Source: Streptomyces mutabilis
GTDB taxonomy: Bacteria > Actinomycetota > Actinomycetes > Streptomycetales > Streptomycetaceae
Assembly: GCF_014649815.1 (NCBI RefSeq)
Contig: NZ_BMTT01000003.1
Location: forward strand, 372,001-436,000
Length of the DNA: 64,000 nt
Reading direction: 5' to 3'
The notes under the pieces were generated by a model, which saw nothing but the letters and a program-made list of their open reading frames with translations, did no database searches and was not told the DNA's origin. Position 1 is the first letter of the stretch. The number at the start of each line of letters is the position of its first letter. The translations under genes were made by a program, and so were the position numbers. This document shows, in pieces, positions 7,955 through 16,247 of the stretch.

Positions 7955-9739
7955 CTAGTCGCTCTCTTCAGTGCGGTACTCGGTGGACGCGCCACCGGCG
8001 GTCGTGTCACGGGCCTCGGCGGCCCCGGTCGGCGGTGCGGCCTCGGTCGCCGGGCCGGCGTCGCGCCCGGCGGTGGCGAAGGCCGCCAGGCCGGCGAAGG
8101 ACGCGTCCGGCGGAACGGCGGACCGCTCGTATGGGCCGGGCCGGGCGTCGTACGTGACGGAGCCCGGAGCCGATGAGGGCACAGGCGGGTGCGCCTCGGC
8201 GTGGGTCGGCTCGCCGCGCCTGCTCCGGCGCCGGGGCAGGCCGCCCGGGGTGGTTTCCACGGTGTCGCCTCCGGTCGGGGCCGGGGCGCCGACCGGTCCG
8301 GGAGCCGGGGCCGCGGCGGCGGGAGCTGCGGGGGCGGCCGGCCAGGCCTCGCCGGTGACGTCGGTGGCCTGCGGAGCCTGAGGTGCGGCGGTGGCGGCCG
8401 CCGGCAGCGGGCTGAAGTACTTGTGGGGTACAACGACAACGACAGACGTACCCAGCCACGGCGAGTCGGCGAAGGTGACCCGGATGCCGTAGCGCCGGGC
8501 GAGGGCACCGACGACGCGGAGGCCGATGTTGGCGTCCTCCGAGATGCCGCCGAGCCCCGGGCCGGGCGAGGTGCCCGCGAGGGCGTGTTCGGCCTCGCGC
8601 TTCTTCTCCTCGCTCAGGCCCTTTCCGGAGTCCTGGATCTCGATGCCGACGCCGTTGGGCACCTCCTTGCCGGAGACGACCACCGGCTCGGTGGGCGGCG
8701 AGTAGCGCGCGGCGTTGTCCAGCAGGTGCGCGAAGATCAGCGTGAGGTGGTCCACCAGACCGCCGTCGACCCCGAGCTCGGGCAGATGATGCAGCTGGAC
8801 GCGGTGGAAGTCCTTGATCCGGCCGATGCCGCCGCGCATCACGCTCAGCAGGCGCTGCGGCTCCTGCCACTGCCGCCCGGGCCGGTCGGAGCCGCCGAGC
8901 ACGCCGATGCTGGCGGCGAGGCAGTCCGCGGGACCGATGGCCTGGTCGAGTTCCATCAGCCCCCGGGCGACGGCCGGCAGGCGCCCGTGCTCGCCCTGCA
9001 TCTCGTGCAGGCGGCCACGGAGTTTGCTGGTCAGGACGTGGATGCGGTTGCCCACGCCGATGACCGCCTGCTCGGCGGAGGTGGACCGGTCGAACTCCGC
9101 CTCCACACCGATCAGCGCGGCCCTGAGGACCTTGCGCAGCTCGGCCTGGAGGTCGGCGCCGACCTTCGCGCACTGCTCGACGGTGGGCAGGATGTCGTCG
9201 ATGGCGTCGCCGGCCCGCAGCCTGCGCATCGCCTCGGGCAGTTGCTCGTCGGCGAGCCGGGCCACCGCGGAGAGCTGGTGGTCCAGCCGCTCCTGCCAAG
9301 CCTCGGTCTGCTCGGCGAGGCGGGCCTCGTAAGCGGTGACCTGCTCGGCCAGCCGGCCCTCGGCGGTCCGGGAGTGCTCCGCCAACTGTGCCTCGTACGT
9401 CTGCGCCTGCTCGGTGAGCTGCGCTTCCAGGGCGGCACGCTCGGCGGAGGACTTCCGCTCGAGGCCGGCCACGTGCTGCTGCCACTGCTGGGAGTGCTCG
9501 GCCTGCGCCGCGCGGTGCGCGTCCTCGGCCCGGCGCAGCTGCGCCCGGGTGCGCAGGAGCAGGCGTACGCACAGGGTGCCGGCCGCCGTCGCCGCCACAC
9601 CGGCGACGGCCGCGGTTATTCGCTCCGAGCTCATGAACGTGGCGGCTACCGTCCCGCCTCCCAGGCCCAGCGGCATCAGCCACCAGCTGTACCAGGCGAC
9701 AGGGGCCCGCGCCGCCGGTGGCGGAGTGGCGAGTTCCAT
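7955..9739 (-). CDS. cvnA: Conservon sensor histidine-kinase-like protein CvnA
   Basis: About 594 residues. Two N-terminal membrane segments (WYSWWLMPLGLGGGTVAATF, then a second from AAVAGVAATAAGTLCVRLLL) are followed by a long coiled coil rich in Glu/Ala/Gln (about 75-165) and an HATPase_c domain with N box HLLDNAARYSPP and G1 box DSGKGLSEE. A Pro/Ala-rich tail completes it. Where this group has LDH (the candidate phospho-acceptor), the sequence reads ELDQAIGPAD, so the histidine seems to be glutamine. The start is uncertain: ATGs at 9739 and 9745 lie just behind GAAGG, and a longer form could start at 9799. It heads the cvnABCDE operon. Confidence 0.88.
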   Translation of the reverse strand: MELATPPPAARAPVAWYSWWLMPLGLGGGTVAATFMSSERITAAVAGVAATAAGTLCVRLLLRTRAQLRRAEDAHRAAQAEHSQQWQQHVAGLERKSSAERAALEAQLTEQAQTYEAQLAEHSRTAEGRLAEQVTAYEARLAEQTEAWQERLDHQLSAVARLADEQLPEAMRRLRAGDAIDDILPTVEQCAKVGADLQAELRKVLRAALIGVEAEFDRSTSAEQAVIGVGNRIHVLTSKLRGRLHEMQGEHGRLPAVARGLMELDQAIGPADCLAASIGVLGGSDRPGRQWQEPQRLLSVMRGGIGRIKDFHRVQLHHLPELGVDGGLVDHLTLIFAHLLDNAARYSPPTEPVVVSGKEVPNGVGIEIQDSGKGLSEEKKREAEHALAGTSPGPGLGGISEDANIGLRVVGALARRYGIRVTFADSPWLGTSVVVVVPHKYFSPLPAAATAAPQAPQATDVTGEAWPAAPAAPAAAAPAPGPVGAPAPTGGDTVETTPGGLPRRRSRRGEPTHAEAHPPVPSSAPGSVTYDARPGPYERSAVPPDASFAGLAAFATAGRDAGPATEAAPPTGAAEARDTTAGGASTEYRTEESD

Positions 9740-10229
9740 CTGCATCCTTCGAACAAAACGATCGAACACGGGGGGGGTGTGCAAGGGGACCGCACTCATG
9801 AGTACGCACCGTGAGCCGACCCGTCGCGATCGCGTCAACTCACAGCGCCGATCGGGAGCTTATCGGTTGTGTAGCCGAAAAGATCAAATTCCAGGTCCGG
9901 TGGAAGTGAGGATTCCGTCACGCTCCGCCAGGGGTCGTCAGGCCAACAAATCCTATGCCCCACAGGCAAGTTGGGCGACAGAAGCAGGGCGGGCGACCGG
10001 TTGGCGGACGAGAGCCCGGGGCGGCGGGCACGGGCGTGGACGCGGCCGGAGTGTGCGGATGGCGACGACCGGATGAGGCCGCTCGCCCGATGACCGGGCA
10101 TGGCCCCTCGCCCCGACGAACGGGCAAGGCCCCTTCCCTCCGGATGCCCGACGCTCCGCGGAATGACACGATCGCGTCGGAGGTTGCAGACCGTGCCGTT
10201 GGAACCACTCTCGATCTGCGAGGTTCTTG
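9740..10229. other. Divergent intergenic region between cvnA and the quinone oxidoreductase gene
   Basis: About 490 bases without a convincing gene. The stretch 9835-9960 is relatively AT-rich and probably holds the promoters for the conservon and for leader sequence. The part from 9960 to 10220 returns to high GC. No clear -35/-10 pair, operator palindrome or RNA structure was recognised. Confidence 0.4.
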
Positions 10230-11171
10230 ATGAACACCATGCGCGCCATCAGCCAGGACGCCCTCGGCGGCCCCGAGGTCCTGAAGGAGGTGCGCCAGGA
10301 CCGCCCCGAGCCGCGCCCGAACGAGGTGCTGGTGCGGGTGCGGGCCGCCGGCGTCAACCCGACCGACTGGAAGCACCGGGCGAACGGCGGCTTCCTCGGC
10401 GAGCCTCCGTTCGTCCTGGGATGGGACGTCTCGGGCGTGGTGGAGGCGGTCGGGATCGGGGTCGCCGCCTTCCGGCCGGGCGACGAGGTCTTCGGCATGC
10501 TGTCCTATCCGTTCGGCCACGGGTCGCACGCGGAGTACGTCGCCGCCCCCGCGCGCACCTTCACGCACAAGCCGGCCGGGATCGACCACGTCCAGGCCGG
10601 CGCCCTCCCGCTGGTCTCGCTGACGGCGTGGCAGGCGCTGGTGGAGCGCGCCGACGTCCGGCCGGGACAGCGGGTGCTGGTCCACGCGGCGGCCGGGGGC
10701 GTGGGCCACGTGGCCGTGCAGATCGCCAAGGCCCGCGGCGCCCATGTGATCGGCACCGCCAGCGCCGGCAAGCACGAGTTCCTGCGCTCCCTCGGCGTGG
10801 ACGAGCCGCTGGACTACCGGGAGACCGACTTCGCCGAGGCCGTGAAGGACGTCGACGTGGTCCTGGACACGATCGGCGGTGACACGTCGCTGCGTTCGCT
10901 GCGCGTGCTGCGCCCGGGCGGAGTGGTGGTGTCGATCCTGCCGGTCGGTTCGGACGAGTTCTACGAGGAGGCCGAGCGGCTCGGCGTGCGCGCGGTGCGG
11001 ATGCTGGTCGACGCCGACCGGGCCGACATGTGGGAGATCGCCGGCCTGGTGGAGTCCGGGAAGCTGCGGGCGGCGGTGGAGCGGACGTTCCCGCTCGCCG
11101 ACGCGGCCCAGGCGCACGCGCTGGGTGAGACGGGCCGCACCACGGGCAAGCTCGTGCTCGTCGTGGATTGA
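10230..11171 (+). CDS. NAD(P)H:quinone oxidoreductase-like zinc-independent alcohol dehydrogenase family protein
   Basis: A 313-residue MDR-superfamily protein: an N-terminal GroES-like domain (RAAGVNPTDWKHRANG, PFVLGWDVSGVVEAVG) and a Rossmann domain with the pattern LVHAAAGGVGHVAVQIAKARG (about residues 150-170). It lacks the structural-zinc cysteine cluster, as expected for quinone oxidoreductases that use NADPH to reduce quinones or enones. The ATG at 10230 follows CGAGG. It is monocistronic, and the physiological substrate is unknown. Confidence 0.88.
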   Translation: MNTMRAISQDALGGPEVLKEVRQDRPEPRPNEVLVRVRAAGVNPTDWKHRANGGFLGEPPFVLGWDVSGVVEAVGIGVAAFRPGDEVFGMLSYPFGHGSHAEYVAAPARTFTHKPAGIDHVQAGALPLVSLTAWQALVERADVRPGQRVLVHAAAGGVGHVAVQIAKARGAHVIGTASAGKHEFLRSLGVDEPLDYRETDFAEAVKDVDVVLDTIGGDTSLRSLRVLRPGGVVVSILPVGSDEFYEEAERLGVRAVRMLVDADRADMWEIAGLVESGKLRAAVERTFPLADAAQAHALGETGRTTGKLVLVVD

Positions 11172-11348
11172 TCTGCGCGCGGGGCGACCGCACGACCGGA
11201 CGAGCCGGGAGGTAACCGGTCGACCGGTCGCCCCGGTGTGAGATTTCGATGACATATGTCAATCGAACATGCTCAAACTCGCTCGATCGGGGTAACTTCC
11301 CGAGCGGAACAGACGGTTGATACCCGGAAGGCTGGAGGCGAGGTCGTC

Positions 11349-11735
11349 GTGCGGCAGGAACCCGCGTCGCCCACCCGGCACCTGCGTGTGCTCCACGACC
11401 GGGGACACACCGTGCTGGAGTTCCTGGGAGAGATCGACATCGCGTCCGCCGCGGAGATCGTCCCGCACCTGGACCGGGAGACGGGCCGCCCCGGCGCCCT
11501 GGTGGTGCTGGACCTGGGCGGCATCGAGTTCTTCGACTGCTCCGGGTTGCGGCTCCTGTACCGGGCCCGGCACCGGGTACTCGACGGGGGCGGGGAGGTG
11601 CACCTGGTGTGCGCCCACCCGCTGACCCTGCGCATGCTGCGGATCACCGGCCTGGCGGAGGTGCTGCCGCCGCGGCCGACCCTGGACGAGGTGTTCGGCG
11701 TCAGCCGGCAGACGGGGCGTCGAACAGGGCACTGA
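11349..11735 (+). CDS. STAS-domain anti-sigma factor antagonist-like protein
   Basis: About 128 residues forming one STAS domain: LEFLGEIDIASAAEIVPHL, then VVLDLGGIEFFDCSGLRLLY, in which Ser65 of DCSG is the equivalent of the serine phosphorylated in SpoIIAA/BldG-type antagonists. Such proteins bind a cognate anti-sigma kinase when unphosphorylated. No kinase gene is adjacent. The GTG at 11349 is preferred because GGAGGCGAGG sits upstream. An in-frame ATG at 11256 would add 31 residues with no family similarity. The 3' end overlaps the convergent PRPP synthetase gene by 35 bases. Confidence 0.82.
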   Translation: MRQEPASPTRHLRVLHDRGHTVLEFLGEIDIASAAEIVPHLDRETGRPGALVVLDLGGIEFFDCSGLRLLYRARHRVLDGGGEVHLVCAHPLTLRMLRITGLAEVLPPRPTLDEVFGVSRQTGRRTGH

Positions 11736-12654
11736 CCGACTCCCCGTTGTGGATGCGGCGCACGGCCTCGGCCAGCGCCGGGGCGATGGACAGGATCCGC
11801 AGCTTCTCCGTGTGGTCGTCCACCGGCACCGGGACGGTGTTGGTGCACACGATCTCCAGCACGTCCGGCTGCTCGCTGAGCCGCCCCAGCGCGCCGTCCG
11901 CGAACAGTCCGTGCGTGCAGGCCAGGCGGATCGTGCGCGGACCCGCCTCCCGCAGCCGGTCGAGCAGCTCCAGCACCGTGCTGCCCTTCGCGATCTCGTC
12001 GTCGAGCACGATGACGTCCCGGCCGGCGACGTCCCCGATCACGGCGCTGATGCTCACCCGGTCGTCGGCGAACCGCTGCTTGGCGCCGGCCGCGACCTGT
12101 GCACCGAGCATCCGGGCGAACGCGGCGGCCTCCTTGGCGTTGCCCAGGTCCGGCGAGACGACCGTCGTACGGGAGAGGTCGTACTGCCTGAAGTGCGTGG
12201 CCAGCTCCCGCAGCGCGTGCAGGTGGTCGACCGGGACCGAGAAGAAGCCGTGCACCTGCGGCGCGTGCAGGGTCACGGCGAGGACCCGGCTCGCGCCCGC
12301 CGCCACCAGCAGGTCCGCCACCAGACGCCCGCCGAGCGAGATGCGCGGCGCGTCCTTCTTGTCGGAGCGGGCGTAGGAGTAGTGCGGCATGACGACGGTG
12401 ATGCGGCCGGCCGACGCCCCGCGGGCCGCGTCGCACATCAGCAGCAGCTCCACCAGGTGCTCCTGGACCGGCTTGACCAGGGGCTGGAGCAGGAAGACGT
12501 CCCGCTCGCGGCAGTTGGCCCGCAGCTGCACCTGCAGGCAGTCGTTGGCGAACCGGCTGACCCGGGTGGGGCTGAGCGGCACGCCCAGCTGCGCGCAGAC
12601 CTCCTGGGACAGCTCGGGGTGGGCACTACCGCTGAACACGGCGATGTCTCGCAC
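11701..12654 (-). CDS. Ribose-phosphate pyrophosphokinase (PRPP synthetase) paralogue
   Basis: A 317-residue PRPP synthetase: N-terminal FSGSAHPELSQEV, ATP-loop VVMPHYSYARSDKKD, metal-binding TLHAPQVHGFF, and the PRPP loop DVIVLDDEIAKGSTV. The last differs from the DDMIDTAGT of housekeeping enzymes and suggests a secondary clade. It would make PRPP from ribose 5-phosphate and ATP in the cytoplasm. The housekeeping prs lies elsewhere in Streptomyces genomes, so this is probably an accessory copy. It converges on, and overlaps, the STAS gene. The ATG at 12654 follows a GGAG-like site. Confidence 0.87.
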   Translation of the reverse strand: MRDIAVFSGSAHPELSQEVCAQLGVPLSPTRVSRFANDCLQVQLRANCRERDVFLLQPLVKPVQEHLVELLLMCDAARGASAGRITVVMPHYSYARSDKKDAPRISLGGRLVADLLVAAGASRVLAVTLHAPQVHGFFSVPVDHLHALRELATHFRQYDLSRTTVVSPDLGNAKEAAAFARMLGAQVAAGAKQRFADDRVSISAVIGDVAGRDVIVLDDEIAKGSTVLELLDRLREAGPRTIRLACTHGLFADGALGRLSEQPDVLEIVCTNTVPVPVDDHTEKLRILSIAPALAEAVRRIHNGESVSALFDAPSAG

Positions 12655-12845
12655 GGACCGCTCCTCGCGTGATCGTGTCCGGTCGGGAGCCTCAGCTCAC
12701 GGAAATCCGGTTGCGGCGAACCCGGGGTACGGCGTCATGATGGCGCCGTCCGTGTTCCCTCAGGTCAGGATCCCTCGCATGCGCCGACTCCTCGGAAACC
12801 CCCAGTGCCCCTTCCGGCCCATGGTTCTCGAGGACTCCACCCCGC

Positions 12846-14723
12846 ATGCAGATCCCGCGCGACTCGCACACCCCGCACACCCTGAACATCGGCATCCTGG
12901 CCCATGTCGACGCCGGTAAGACCGGAACGGCTGCTGTTCGACCACGGCGCCGTCGACCGGCTCGGGAGCGTCGATGCCGGCGACACCCGTACGGACGACG
13001 GCGCGATCGAGCGCCGCCGCGGCATCAGCGTCCGCTCCGCCGTCGCCGCCTTCACCGTCGGCGACACCCAGGTCAACCTGATCGACACGCCTGGGCACTC
13101 CGACTTCGTCACCGAGGTCGAACGTGCCCTGGGGGTCCTCGACGGCGCGGTGCTGCTGTCCGCCGTGGAGGGCGTACAGGCGCGCACCCGGCTGCTGATG
13201 CGCACCCTCAGGCGACTGCGGCTGCCCACGCTGGTCTTCGTCAACGAGATCGACCGGGCCGGCGCACGCACCGGCGACCTGCTCGGCGACATCCGGCGCC
13301 TGCTGACCCCGCACGTCGCGCCGCTCACCCAGGTCACGGGCGCCGGCACCGCGCGCGCCCGGGTCACCCGCCGTCCGCCGGACGAGCGGACCGCCGAGGC
13401 GCTCGCCGAGGTAGACCCCGACATCACTGGTGGACGGTCCCGCGCCGACCGCCGGGGACCTGACCGCCGCGCTCGCCGCCCGCACCGCCGACGGATCGTT
13501 CCACCCGCTGTACCACGGCTCCGCGCTCGGCGGTCAGGGCGTCGCCGAGCTGGTCGAGGACCTGGGCCGGCTGGTCCCGGTCGCCCCGCCCCCGACGGAC
13601 GGCGCCGCGACTCCCCGGGGCACGGTGTTCGCCGTGCGCCCCGGACCCGGCGGCGAGCGGACGGCGTACCTGCGGCTGTACGACGGTGAGGTGCGCCCGC
13701 GTCAGCGACTGACGTTTCCTGCGTCGCGAGGCCGACGGCCGGACCACCGAGCTCCCCGGCCGGGTGACGCGCCTGGACGTGGTCGGCGGGGCGGGCATAC
13801 TCACAGCCGGGAACATCGCGGCCCTCGGCGTCCCCGGCGGTCCGCGCGTCGGCGACCGGCTCGGCGACCTGACCGACCGCGCACCGCAGTTCGCCCCACC
13901 GACGCTGCAGACACTGGTCTTGGCCCGGCGCCCCGAGCAGGCGGCCCCACTGCGCTCCGCCCTGCTCACGCTGGACGACCAGGACCCGCTGCTGCACGCC
14001 CGCCCGGAGGCGTCCGGCGCCACCGCCCTGCTCCTGTACGGCGAGGTCCAGATGGAGGTGCTCGCGGCGACGCTGGCCGAGGACTTCGGCATCGAGGCGG
14101 AGTTCGCGCCGGGCCGCGTGCGGTTCCTGGAACGTCCGGCCGGGGTCGGCGAGGCGGTGGAGGAGAAGCCGTGGCTCGACCGCACCCGGTACTGGGCGAC
14201 GATCGGGCTGCGCGTGGCGCCGGGGCCGCGCGGCTCGGGTGGCGTGTTCACCTACGAGACGGAGCTGGTGGCGCTTCCCCGGGCATTCCACCAGGCGGTC
14301 GAGGAGACCGTGTACGCCACCCTGCTGACCGGCCTGGACGGCGCCGCGGTCACCGACTACCGGGTCACGCTGACCCGTTCCGGTTTCAGCTCGCCGGTCA
14401 GCACGGCCGCCGACTTCCGCGGACTGACCCCGATCGTGCTGCGCCGGGCACTGCGGCGGGCGGGGACCCGGCTCTACGGGCCGTACCACTCCTTCGAGGC
14501 GGAGGTCCCGGCGGACGCGCTGGGTCCGGTGACGGCCCAGCTGGCGGCGCTGGGCGCCGACTTCAGCGGCACGACGGGCGGCGCCCCTGGCTGGCTGATC
14601 ACCGGTGAGCCACCGGCCCGGCGGGTGCGGGAGGCCGAGCTGCGCCTGCCGGGGCTGACCCGCGGGGAGGCGGTCTGGTCGTCCCGTCCGGCGGCGGACC
14701 GGCCACTGAAGCCGTCCCACTGA
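12846..14723 (+). pseudogene. Ribosomal-protection (TetM/OtrA-type) translational GTPase, frameshifted
   Basis: The coding sense runs from the ATG at 12846 (NIGILAHVDAGKT) to the stop at 14723, but three frames are needed. About eight bases are missing after GKT near 12922 (the SLT of the G1 motif is lost). About eight are missing near 13426, after EVDPDI. One extra base occurs near 13714 within the RLTFLRREADG region. Between the breaks the protein is conserved: NLIDTPGHSDFVTEVERALG (G3), VFVNEIDRAGA (G4) and the EF-G-like C-terminal domains. Intact relatives dislodge tetracycline from the ribosome. The loss of G1 residues and three frame breaks indicate an inactive relic. Confidence 0.82.
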
Positions 14724-14831
14724 ACGGCCGAACGCGCCCCCGCGCCCCCGATTCCCCTCGCCCGGCTCCAACCTCCCTGTCTGTCAGTGGAGACGGGGGG
14801 CATCCGGAAGGCAGGAAGGAGGGCCGTCGCC

Positions 14832-15494
14832 ATGACGACTCCCGTCAGGAAGCTCCCCCGGCGCGTGCCCGGATGGGCGAAGGTGCTGAGTGCGTTCTCG
14901 CTGGTCCTCGTCGTGCTGTTCGCGGGATTCCGGCTGAGCCTCGTGCCGGGGCTGAAGGACGTGTTCGGCACCGAGACCCACGACCGCTCGGGCCCCGCGC
15001 TGCTGGAGTCGGTCCAGGACCTCAGCCGTTACGAGGCCGCCTCCGGCACCTTCCAGGTCGTCGTGGACCTGGAGAAGGACGCGAAGTTCCTGCCGGACGC
15101 GGTCCGGGGCACCCGCACCCTGTACGTCGGCGCGGGCACCGTCGACGCCTACGTCGACCTCGGGAAGGTGGGCGAGGAGGACGTGACGGTCGACGGCGAC
15201 CGCACCGCGGCCACGCTCCGGCTGCCGCACGCCGCGCTCGGCGAGCCGGCCCTCGACCCCGAGCGCTCCTACGCCGTGTCCAAGCAGCGCGGGCTCCTCG
15301 ACCGTTTCGGCGACCTGTTCTCCGACAACCCCAACGGCGAACAGGCCGTGCAGAGGCTCGCGGCCCGGCACATCGCCGACGCCGCGAAGGACAGCGAGCT
15401 GAAGGCGCGCGCGGAGAGCAACACCACGGCGATGCTCAAGGGCCTGCTGCACTCCCTCGGCTTCGAGAAGGTACGGGTGACCTACGGGTCCTGA
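14832..15494 (+). CDS. DUF4230 family membrane-anchored protein
   Basis: A 220-residue protein with one N-terminal membrane anchor (AKVLSAFSLVLVVLFAGFRL) and an extracytoplasmic domain beginning GPALLESVQDLSRYEAASGT. The pattern matches DUF4230, a family of unknown function in which the domain follows a single helix. The C-terminal NTTAMLKGLLHSLGFEKVRV is also typical. The ATG at 14832 has GGAAGGAGGG upstream. It precedes a VanZ gene by 82 bases. Confidence 0.75.
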   Translation: MTTPVRKLPRRVPGWAKVLSAFSLVLVVLFAGFRLSLVPGLKDVFGTETHDRSGPALLESVQDLSRYEAASGTFQVVVDLEKDAKFLPDAVRGTRTLYVGAGTVDAYVDLGKVGEEDVTVDGDRTAATLRLPHAALGEPALDPERSYAVSKQRGLLDRFGDLFSDNPNGEQAVQRLAARHIADAAKDSELKARAESNTTAMLKGLLHSLGFEKVRVTYGS

Positions 15495-15576
15495 CGGGCG
15501 GGAACCACCCCGCATCCTCGCCGTGTCAGCGGGTAACCGCTGCACCACACGGGGAAGTTGACGACTGGAGGACCGA

Positions 15577-16116
15577 ATGGCTCGTGCCGCCTCAGGGCCG
15601 CGTTCCCTGCTGCGCCCCCGTGCCGCCGAGGCCGGGGACGCCGACCGGCGCGAACGGCGCCCGCTCGTTCTTGGGTTGCGCCTGCTGGCGACGGCGTGCG
15701 CGTTCGTCTTCATGGTGGCGTTCGCGGTGGTGCTGGCGCGGCTGACGCTGCACCCCTCCCCCGCCTCCGAGGCGCTGACCCACACCAACATGCGTCCCGG
15801 CAGCTCGCTGCGGGCCTATCTGGACCAGCCGGCGCTGCGGGACGCCGTGAAGCAGATCGGCGGCAACCTGCTGCTGGGCGTGCCGTTCGGCGTGCTGGTT
15901 CCGCTCGTGGCCCCGCGCACGCGGGGGCTGCTGAGGGTGCTGCTGCTGACGGCCGTGGTGATGCTGATGGTGGAGTTCGCGCAGGGTGCCCTGGTCACCG
16001 GGCGGGCATTCGACATCGACGACGTCATCCTCAACACCACGGGAGCGTTGACCGGTTACCTGCTCCTGGGCCGGCGGATGAGCCGTGCGGTGCACGCGCG
16101 CCGACCCCGCGACTGA
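15577..16116 (+). CDS. VanZ family membrane protein
   Basis: A 179-residue protein with four to five hydrophobic segments. The VanZ hallmark is the stretch IGGNLLLGVPFGVLVPLV with the later MLMVEFAQGALVTGRAFDID and DDVILNTTGALTGYLLLG. VanZ of enterococci raises teicoplanin resistance by an unresolved mechanism, and Streptomyces have many such genes of unknown role. The ATG at 15577 follows TGGAGG. No glycopeptide-resistance genes are nearby. Confidence 0.85.
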   Translation: MARAASGPRSLLRPRAAEAGDADRRERRPLVLGLRLLATACAFVFMVAFAVVLARLTLHPSPASEALTHTNMRPGSSLRAYLDQPALRDAVKQIGGNLLLGVPFGVLVPLVAPRTRGLLRVLLLTAVVMLMVEFAQGALVTGRAFDIDDVILNTTGALTGYLLLGRRMSRAVHARRPRD

Positions 16117-16126
16117 GAGGACGAGA

Positions 16127-16154
16127 GGTGGTCCGTACCAAGGTATTGACCACC
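16127..16154. promoter_or_regulatory. 28-bp imperfect palindromic operator upstream of the GH16 gene
   Basis: Outer arms GGTGGTC (16127-16133) and GACCACC (16148-16154) enclose an inner dyad TACC-AA-GGTA (16136-16145). Only the two bases between the outer and inner arms on each side break symmetry. It overlaps the -35 hexamer of the promoter candidate at 16146-16174, so a repressor bound here would block initiation. The TGGT..ACCA half-sites recall GntR- or LacI-type sugar regulators, but the protein is unknown. Confidence 0.6.
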
Positions 16155-16174
16155 CCTCATCTCACCCCTTAAAC
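16146..16174 (+). promoter_or_regulatory. Candidate promoter of the GH16 glucanase gene
   Basis: TTGACC (16146-16151), a 17-base spacer and TTAAAC (16169-16174) form a vegetative-type promoter whose -35 lies inside the palindrome at 16127-16154. The GH16 start codon is about 73 bases downstream of the -10. Confidence 0.5.
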
Positions 16175-16247
16175 CAAGAGGCGGCACCCTTACCCCCCAC
16201 CTCGGTCGGCGCTCCCGTCCCCGGGACGCCGTACGGAAGGGAGAGCC

